Positions 59,414-64,000 of a DNA stretch of 64,000 nucleotides are shown one piece after another. The DNA comes from DAOPXV01 sp964551445 (GTDB lineage: Bacteria; Muiribacteriota; UBA9980). Made by a program: the position numbers and the translations under genes. Within the stretch, counting starts at the first letter, position 1. Every line of letters begins with the position of its first letter. The DNA lies in contig CAZKCG010000012.1 in the NCBI GenBank assembly GCA_964551445.1, forward strand, positions 1-64,000, given 5' to 3'. Under the pieces are notes generated by a model. It searched no databases. It was not told where the DNA came from and saw nothing but the letters and a program-made list of their open reading frames with translations.

Positions 59414-60628
59414 CTATATTATTCTTCCGTATAAAAGCTTTTTATTCATGTCGACGACGTCCTTCGCGGGAATGTTCGGATACGCCACTTTTTGAATATA
59501 GTTTATGTTCTCGGAAGTGAAGACTATTCCGTCATCGACGTTTCCGGCGTTGGCGGTCTCTTCGAGCCTGTGGAAGATACACATCGGATGTCTGTATTCC
59601 TTGACGTATTTGAGACAGAAGTTATACGACATACATTCGGTATTGCAGCGGTCGATGAATTCGGTCTTATGTTCCTTGCCGGTTTCAAGGCGGTGCTTGA
59701 CCGTTGCTTTAAAGCGGTAAACGCCGGTATCGTCCAGTTCAAAATATTTCTCGATGAAGGCATTCTTAATGGCCGAACCGATCATTCCCTTGACGGGACT
59801 TTCGAAGAATATCCTGTTCTTAGCCTCGAACTGCATCTTTTTCCAGTTATCGTGGGCGTTGGATTCCTTCGCGATCGTGTAAATAAGGCAATGACAGAGA
59901 TAATCGGCGCCATCGTCGATGATGGCCTGCATATTGTCCTCGTTTATGCCGCCGGCGGCCGCGAGTTCAGGTATGTGATATTTTTTGCGGTATTCTTCCT
60001 TATTATTGGTCATGTCCGTTATAAACGCTTCGATCTCCGCTTCCGGAGCGTTCTTTCCGAGAACATGAGAAGCCAGATATTTATTAAAGCGGACACGCGT
60101 CAATTTAACGAGTTCTTGAGTTGAGATGAAACTTTTTATTGAACTGAAACCTATATGGCCTCCGCAGCCCGAACCTTCGAGAACTATTCTTTTAACTACT
60201 CCGCTCTGAAGAACCCTCAGAGCCAGTGAAGGATGAGCTACTTTCGGTATCATTTCGATATGTATATCTTCATAGTCGCCGGTGCGGTTCAATACCTGCG
60301 AATCATAGCCCGCTGCGAGAACTATGAAATTACCACCGCACTCCTGGACGGTTTTAGCGGCAAGATGAAAGTCCTTGGCCACGTACATAAGGTTGACGCC
60401 GATCTCGCCGTCGGGAGAGATCTCGCGCGCGATATGCATTTCATGGCGCAGCTCTTCGGGCGTCAGGCCCGCTCCGCCGAGAGTAGCGATAATACCCTGT
60501 TTAGCTATGGTTCCAGCCAGTTCGCCAGTTGTTATCCTGACGGCTGCGCCTTCCTGCCAGAGCCTCACGTTCTTATTCTTTAAAGGCTGTCCTGCATTCC
60601 CGTTATTGTTTTCTTCTTTTAAGGTCAT
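59414..60628 (-). CDS. Nitronate monooxygenase-like FMN TIM-barrel protein
   Basis: 404 residues. The FMN-binding barrel of the NMO/FabK/PfaD group is visible: IITTGELAGTIAKQGIIATLGGAGL-like opening, IGVNLMYVAKDF, GSGCGGHIGFSS (the His/Gly phosphate loop), ELAAAGGINEDNMQAIIDDGADYL. The C-terminal 110 residues carry five Cys (CNTECMSYNFC, HPMCIFH), which are not standard for NMO and could bind an iron-sulfur cluster or metal. Plain NMO oxidises nitronates with O2, unlikely in an anaerobe, so a reductase or enoyl-reductase-type role is possible. GGAAAG precedes the ATG by 11 nt. The exported-protein gene ends 26 bp upstream on the same strand. Confidence 0.8.
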   Translation of the reverse strand: MTLKEENNNGNAGQPLKNKNVRLWQEGAAVRITTGELAGTIAKQGIIATLGGAGLTPEELRHEMHIAREISPDGEIGVNLMYVAKDFHLAAKTVQECGGNFIVLAAGYDSQVLNRTGDYEDIHIEMIPKVAHPSLALRVLQSGVVKRIVLEGSGCGGHIGFSSIKSFISTQELVKLTRVRFNKYLASHVLGKNAPEAEIEAFITDMTNNKEEYRKKYHIPELAAAGGINEDNMQAIIDDGADYLCHCLIYTIAKESNAHDNWKKMQFEAKNRIFFESPVKGMIGSAIKNAFIEKYFELDDTGVYRFKATVKHRLETGKEHKTEFIDRCNTECMSYNFCLKYVKEYRHPMCIFHRLEETANAGNVDDGIVFTSENINYIQKVAYPNIPAKDVVDMNKKLLYGRII

Positions 60629-60654
60629 GATTTTAGAATCTTTCCAGCGAGAAT

Positions 60655-61422
60655 TTACTTCTCGAGTTTTTTTTGCGCAAGGTCATGCGCCCACTTTATA
60701 TCTTCTTTTTTACCTTCAGGGAGGTTATGAGCGATAATTATTATGACGGGATATTTATCTATGAAATAATAGTTGTCGTCTCTGAAAAACGATGATATCG
60801 AGCTTTTAACCTGTGTTTTGACACCGTCAAAAGAACCTTTCGCGGCTTCGGAGAATTCAAGCGTGACCATTCCGAAATCGAGGTCTTTTTCATCTTTTTT
60901 ATATGTCATTATGTTGACCGATATTGCATTAAGGCTGTCAGCGAGATTTTTAACCTCGGGAAAAAGCCTTTCAGCTATTTTTTTCATTTCTTCCTTATTG
61001 TCGTATAGAACAGGATTTTCTTTGAAAGGAAGAGTGATCTTGGCCGATTTTTGAACGAGCGAAACGCCGTAACCCATTTCTTCCGGCTTTAAAACAAAAT
61101 CTTTCGCGGAGATGCCCGAGGACTTAACTTCAGCCGCGACCGGGGTTTTAGGCTGTTCGACGGGCGGGGCCACCTGAACCGGAGCGGTTGACGCGGCCGC
61201 GTCAGGCGCGATCTTAACTTCGGCCGTAGTAACTGAAACTGGTTGAGCCGGAGGAACGCTGACATTTACGGGAGTAGTTGCCTGATCTGGAACGATCGTG
61301 TTTACAACAGGAGGCGGCGGAACCACCGATACGGGCGCCGTATTCTGGGCGAGCGCGCCATGGTTCGATAACAGCATCGCTGCGGCTATGGATATAAAAA
61401 TATTACTTTTTTTAAAAGACAT
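60655..61422 (-). CDS. Exported Pro/Val-rich protein
   Basis: 255 residues. Sec signal peptide cut near ALA|QNT (25). Residues about 26-105 are a Pro/Val/Thr linker (VPPPPVV, VNVSVPPAQPVSVTT). The C-terminal 150 residues form a compact domain (ISAKDFVLKPEEMGYGVSLV, LRFPEVKNLADSLNAISV-like helix, VSSISSFFRDDNYYFIDKYPVIIIIAHN) that I do not recognise. GGAGGT precedes the ATG, and a perfect consensus promoter lies at 61467-61495, so high expression is likely. It may be co-transcribed with the NMO-like gene. Confidence 0.78.
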   Translation of the reverse strand: MSFKKSNIFISIAAAMLLSNHGALAQNTAPVSVVPPPPVVNTIVPDQATTPVNVSVPPAQPVSVTTAEVKIAPDAAASTAPVQVAPPVEQPKTPVAAEVKSSGISAKDFVLKPEEMGYGVSLVQKSAKITLPFKENPVLYDNKEEMKKIAERLFPEVKNLADSLNAISVNIMTYKKDEKDLDFGMVTLEFSEAAKGSFDGVKTQVKSSISSFFRDDNYYFIDKYPVIIIIAHNLPEGKKEDIKWAHDLAQKKLEK

Positions 61423-61466
61423 TGTAGTTAACCTCCGAAAAAATCAGCTTCTTCATGTTTCAGAAG

Positions 61467-61495
61467 ATTATATATTTAAAAGCTTAAATTGTCAA
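61467..61495 (-). promoter_or_regulatory. Perfect consensus sigma-70 promoter
   Basis: Minus strand TTGACA (61490-61495), 17 bp, TATAAT (61467-61472), leader about 40 nt. Confidence 0.88.
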
Positions 61496-61542
61496 GAAAA
61501 ATTATATGCAAACGGGGCATAGACCTATTTAAAGTTAAGAGT

Positions 61543-62151
61543 TCACGGCAGGTCAGCGTTAAGTTTGCCGACGGTATAAATCCCTTTTTCAATGAAAAGT
61601 TTTGATATCGAACATGTGTCGTACCTGAAACTCCAGAATTTATCAAGACCTATACCTAACGCGTTCAAAATTATAGCATTAATAACGAGTCTGTGCGTTA
61701 CAAATGCGATAGTTTCAATACCGCCGCCTGATACAACCTCGTTGAAAAATTCATGCGCGCGCGAGGCGACCTCCGAAACGCTTTCGCCGTCTGGAAAAGT
61801 AAAATCGGCGGGAAATTTCCGCCACTTTTCAAATTCCATCGGAAACTTTTCAATGACATCTGAAACTTTCATTCCTTCCCAGACCCCGCAATTAATGTCA
61901 TTTAATCTATCCGTAACCACGGCCTGATCCGAACGGCTCTCGCGGACTATCAACTCGGCCGTACGCCGAACCCTCAGAAGCGGCCCGCAATATACCCGGT
62001 CAAGAGTGATCCCTTTAAATTTCGACGCCAGTTCAGCCGCCGCAGTTTCACCCGAAGCGGAAAGCGGGACGTCAATAATGCCTTTAAAAAGATGGGGCTC
62101 ATGAATGCCTTCATCAACCGGAGCGTGCCTTATCAGATAGATCGTTTTCAC
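61543..62151 (-). CDS. Histidine phosphatase family protein
   Basis: 202 residues. Phosphoglycerate-mutase-like fold with Arg8-His9 in LIRHAP, Arg-containing SASGETAAAELASKF and YCGPLLRVRRTAELI, Glu in NDINCGVWEG, and the second catalytic His in VTHRLVINAII. Members hydrolyse small phosphate esters; CobC (alpha-ribazole phosphatase) of B12 synthesis is one, but no cob genes are near. It lies 11 bp after the flavoprotein gene stop and is probably co-transcribed with it. Confidence 0.88.
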   Translation of the reverse strand: MKTIYLIRHAPVDEGIHEPHLFKGIIDVPLSASGETAAAELASKFKGITLDRVYCGPLLRVRRTAELIVRESRSDQAVVTDRLNDINCGVWEGMKVSDVIEKFPMEFEKWRKFPADFTFPDGESVSEVASRAHEFFNEVVSGGGIETIAFVTHRLVINAIILNALGIGLDKFWSFRYDTCSISKLFIEKGIYTVGKLNADLP

Positions 62152-62162
62152 TTTGGCGGCCT

Positions 62163-62711
62163 TTAAAGAAATTTTCGGCCGGCCTGAAACGCCTTCGCCA
62201 TAAGAGCGTTGTTCTTGAGCGCATCGCCTTTGTCGACAAGACCGGCCGCCGCGACCTCGCTTATAACGCTCATTTTATTGAATTTGAAAAAATCGGCGAG
62301 CACGATCCCCGTTATTTTGGTCATCTCAATATCAGCCGCGCCGCAGGCCACCGCAAAGGAACCTGTCTTGCCGGCAAGCGAAGACTCATAATTAGCGTCC
62401 AGAAAAGCGAAGCAGCGGTCCATAAAAAGTTTCATCTGCGCTGAAACGCAGTTCCAGTAAACCGGCGAACCGAGAACTATGCCGTCGGCTTTTGAAACCC
62501 TTTCATATATCTCGCCCATCTGATCATCGATCGGGCACTTCGCGCCTGTTTTACATACCATACACGAAGCACAGGGTTTTATATCGAAATCCGAAATATA
62601 TATTTTACCGATGGTCCCGCCCGACGACCTGACGCCTGACAATATCTCATCCACGAGAATGTCAGTATTTCCGTTGACGCGCGGCGAACCCACGATACCA
62701 AGAACATGCAT
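62163..62711 (-). CDS. Iron-sulfur flavoprotein (NADPH-dependent FMN reductase fold)
   Basis: 182 residues. The flavodoxin-like phosphate loop is GSPRVNGNTDILV; the cluster motif is Cys47-x2-Cys50-x2-Cys53-x5-Cys59 (CASCMVCKTGAKC), which marks iron-sulfur flavoproteins. GSPVYWNCVSAQMKLFMDR is the flavin-isoalloxazine loop. Such proteins carry electrons in anaerobes and may protect against O2 or peroxide. AGGAGG-like sequence precedes the ATG (GGAGGTTTATT). Between the M42 peptidase and the phosphatase, with a trxB end upstream, in one minus-strand run. Confidence 0.92.
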   Translation of the reverse strand: MHVLGIVGSPRVNGNTDILVDEILSGVRSSGGTIGKIYISDFDIKPCASCMVCKTGAKCPIDDQMGEIYERVSKADGIVLGSPVYWNCVSAQMKLFMDRCFAFLDANYESSLAGKTGSFAVACGAADIEMTKITGIVLADFFKFNKMSVISEVAAAGLVDKGDALKNNALMAKAFQAGRKFL

Positions 62712-62729
62712 AATAAACCTCCGTTAATA

Positions 62730-63836
62730 TTAGAAAGAATCGACTATTCCGGGTGTCAACTTTTTAACCAGCGCGGTCACGAGTTTAACTGTATTTTCTA
62801 TATCATTGACATCAATAAGCCCGTTATGGCTGTGGATATATCTGACCGGTATTCCTAAAACGATCGTCGGAACGCCTTCAAGCGCAAGATGGACCGAGCC
62901 GGCGTCCGTTCCGCCGGTGGATCTGACGGCGCACTGTACCTTTAGTTTTTCAGAAGCAGCCGTCTTTCTTATGAAATCGACCAAACGGTGATTGGCGATC
63001 ATAGTCGGATCGAAAAGGCGCAGCTGAGGGCCGCAGCCGATCTTTCCCTGGGCCGGATAAGCGGTCTCGTTATTAGGCGTATCGTCGGCGGGCGGCGTAT
63101 CTATAACGATAGCCAGATCCGGTTTTATCTTATAAGCGGAAGTTTTCGCGCCGCGAAGGCCGCTTTCTTCCTGGGACGACCCGACCCCGATAATATCGAT
63201 ATCCTTGTTAAGACTTGCCGTTTCTTTCATTATCGATATCATTGAAGTAACTCCGGCGCGGTTGTCAAAGGCTTTTCCCGAGTATAGCGTTTCGCCGTTC
63301 AACTGCATGAAATCAGAAAAGGGCATGATCGGGCATCCAAGATCTATCTTGTATTTATTTAATATTTCCTCGCCGGAAGAGGCGCCGATATCGATATAAA
63401 GCGCGTCAATTTTAGGGGTCTTCGATCTTTCGTCGTCGCTCATCATATGCGGCGGTTTCATTCCGATTATACCATGTACAAGACGGCCCTCGGTATTTCT
63501 TATGAGCACGCGCTGGGACGGAAGCGTCTGGGTCGACCAGCCTCCGAGCGGTATGAATTTCAAAAAGCCTGAAGCCATTATCCCGCGAACCATAAAACCT
63601 ATCTCGTCAATATGAGTGAATATTCCGACCTTTCTGATACTTGAATTATTCCTGCGTTTCGGCCCGGTCTTTTTGTGGTGGCATATTATTGAATTCATAC
63701 GGTCGGTCTCAAACGAACATACGCCTGAAAGATGGCCTTTTACTATTTTATGTATATCGTCTTCGAAGCCGGTAACGCCAAAAGCGGTGGAAAGCTCCTT
63801 AAGAGTTTCGGCGGTCGTGTGTTTGCTTTTTCTCAT
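62730..63836 (-). CDS. M42-family metallo-aminopeptidase
   Basis: 368 residues. A co-catalytic zinc (or cobalt) peptidase that trims N-terminal residues from peptides and forms tetrahedral complexes. Metal ligands: His75 and Asp77 in THIDEIGFMV, Asp in SGKAFDNRAG, Glu pair in SSQEESGLRGA, Asp in VIDTPPADDT and His in RYIHSHNG. The family usually has HxDEIG, so the site is normal. AAGGAG lies 11 nt upstream of the ATG; trxB ends 22 bp earlier. Confidence 0.92.
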   Translation of the reverse strand: MRKSKHTTAETLKELSTAFGVTGFEDDIHKIVKGHLSGVCSFETDRMNSIICHHKKTGPKRRNNSSIRKVGIFTHIDEIGFMVRGIMASGFLKFIPLGGWSTQTLPSQRVLIRNTEGRLVHGIIGMKPPHMMSDDERSKTPKIDALYIDIGASSGEEILNKYKIDLGCPIMPFSDFMQLNGETLYSGKAFDNRAGVTSMISIMKETASLNKDIDIIGVGSSQEESGLRGAKTSAYKIKPDLAIVIDTPPADDTPNNETAYPAQGKIGCGPQLRLFDPTMIANHRLVDFIRKTAASEKLKVQCAVRSTGGTDAGSVHLALEGVPTIVLGIPVRYIHSHNGLIDVNDIENTVKLVTALVKKLTPGIVDSF

Positions 63837-63858
63837 GGTAAAAATTTCTCCTTAAAAA

Positions 63859-64000
63859 TTATTTATTGTTCAAATGATCGATATAATGGTAAGCCATCCA
63901 GGCGGAGGTAGCGCCGTCGGCGCATGAAACGACTATCTGCTTGAAGTTGTCGGCCCGGGCGTCGCCCGCGCAAAAAAGCCCTTCGATCTTCGTTTTTCCT
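63859..64000 (-). CDS. trxB: Thioredoxin reductase, C-terminal part
   Basis: The last 46 residues of a gene that begins beyond the right edge. The translated end GLFCAGDARADNFKQIVVSC and DGATSAWMAYHYIDHLN matches the closing FAD-binding segment of thioredoxin reductase (GLFAAGDVRD...QIVTAAGDGATAA). The CxxC redox motif lies outside the window, so other members of the TrxB-like group are possible. It heads the minus-strand run with M42, the flavoprotein and the phosphatase. Confidence 0.85.
   Translation of the reverse strand, partial: GKTKIEGLFCAGDARADNFKQIVVSCADGATSAWMAYHYIDHLNNK

Noticed and set aside
1..64000. tRNA, rRNA, prophage or insertion sequence
   Set aside because: No cloverleaf with a GTTCGAATC-type arm, no rRNA sequence, no integrase, transposase or phage structural gene was found on either strand.

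Overview
The window is a bacterial chromosome segment from an anaerobic, Gram-negative-type (two-membrane) organism. The two-membrane reading rests on many Sec signal peptides, a lipobox, a secretin-like protein and a type II/IV pseudopilin. The anaerobic reading rests on the [FeFe]-hydrogenase maturase HydF, a corrinoid protein, an iron-sulfur flavoprotein and a radical SAM/B12-type enzyme. Codon choice is uniform across the window, genes are long and closely packed, and I see no rRNA, tRNA, CRISPR array, phage or transposase gene. The phylum cannot be fixed from sequence reading alone. The mix (huge exported repeat proteins, bacterial XPB, rpsF-rpsR-DUF2232-rplI-dnaB, hgcAB) would fit a poorly cultured lineage or candidate phylum, but this is inference.

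Layout. 0-8.3 kb: a minus-strand pair of giant exported repeat proteins (HEAT, then ankyrin, overlapping by 4 bp). 8.3-11.5 kb: galU and a prolyl oligopeptidase, divergent. 11.7-21.2 kb: exported proteins of unknown role (a duplicated-domain protein, a Thr/Ala/Pro-rich glycine-zipper protein, a CsgG-like protein, a TPR protein), a stand-alone receiver domain and a 43-residue small protein. 21.4-24.9 kb: a PLP racemase, then hgcA-hgcB (the mercury methylation pair), a Cys-rich double-glycine peptide and a stand-alone Lrp/AsnC ligand domain with a Cys-rich tail. 25-33.7 kb: a GH13 enzyme, a GlcD-type oxidase, a PAS histidine kinase with operator-like repeats, an exported double-Hsp20 protein, a membrane spermidine-synthase-like protein and an aspartase. 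34-36.2 kb: hydF with an exported partner. 36.5-45.7 kb: a secreted ComEC-type metallo-beta-lactamase fusion, DUF445, LysM, a secretin-like/TPR protein, an unknown protein and a methyltransferase. 45.7-53.8 kb: XPB helicase with an unknown partner, an M30-like lipoprotein peptidase, a radical SAM protein and a pseudopilin. 53.8-59.0 kb: rpsF-rpsR-DUF2232-rplI, then dnaB and an OFA transporter. 59.0-64.0 kb: a GC-rich palindromic element, then a minus-strand run (nitronate monooxygenase-like, exported protein, phosphatase, iron-sulfur flavoprotein, M42 peptidase, trxB end).

How it fits together. The clearest specialised system is hgcAB: HgcA carries the cap-helix motif NVWCAAGKG followed by five membrane helices, and HgcB carries two 4Fe-4S clusters, CMECGAC, a lone Cys and a Cys-Cys tail. 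Together they convert Hg(II) to methylmercury in known methylators. Two Cys-rich small proteins sit directly beside them. Promoters that I could read are of sigma-70 type, almost all with exactly 17 bp between the boxes. Several genes have structured 5' leaders, and two have almost no leader. Starts were chosen by Shine-Dalgarno position where the longest open frame ran through a promoter or terminator.
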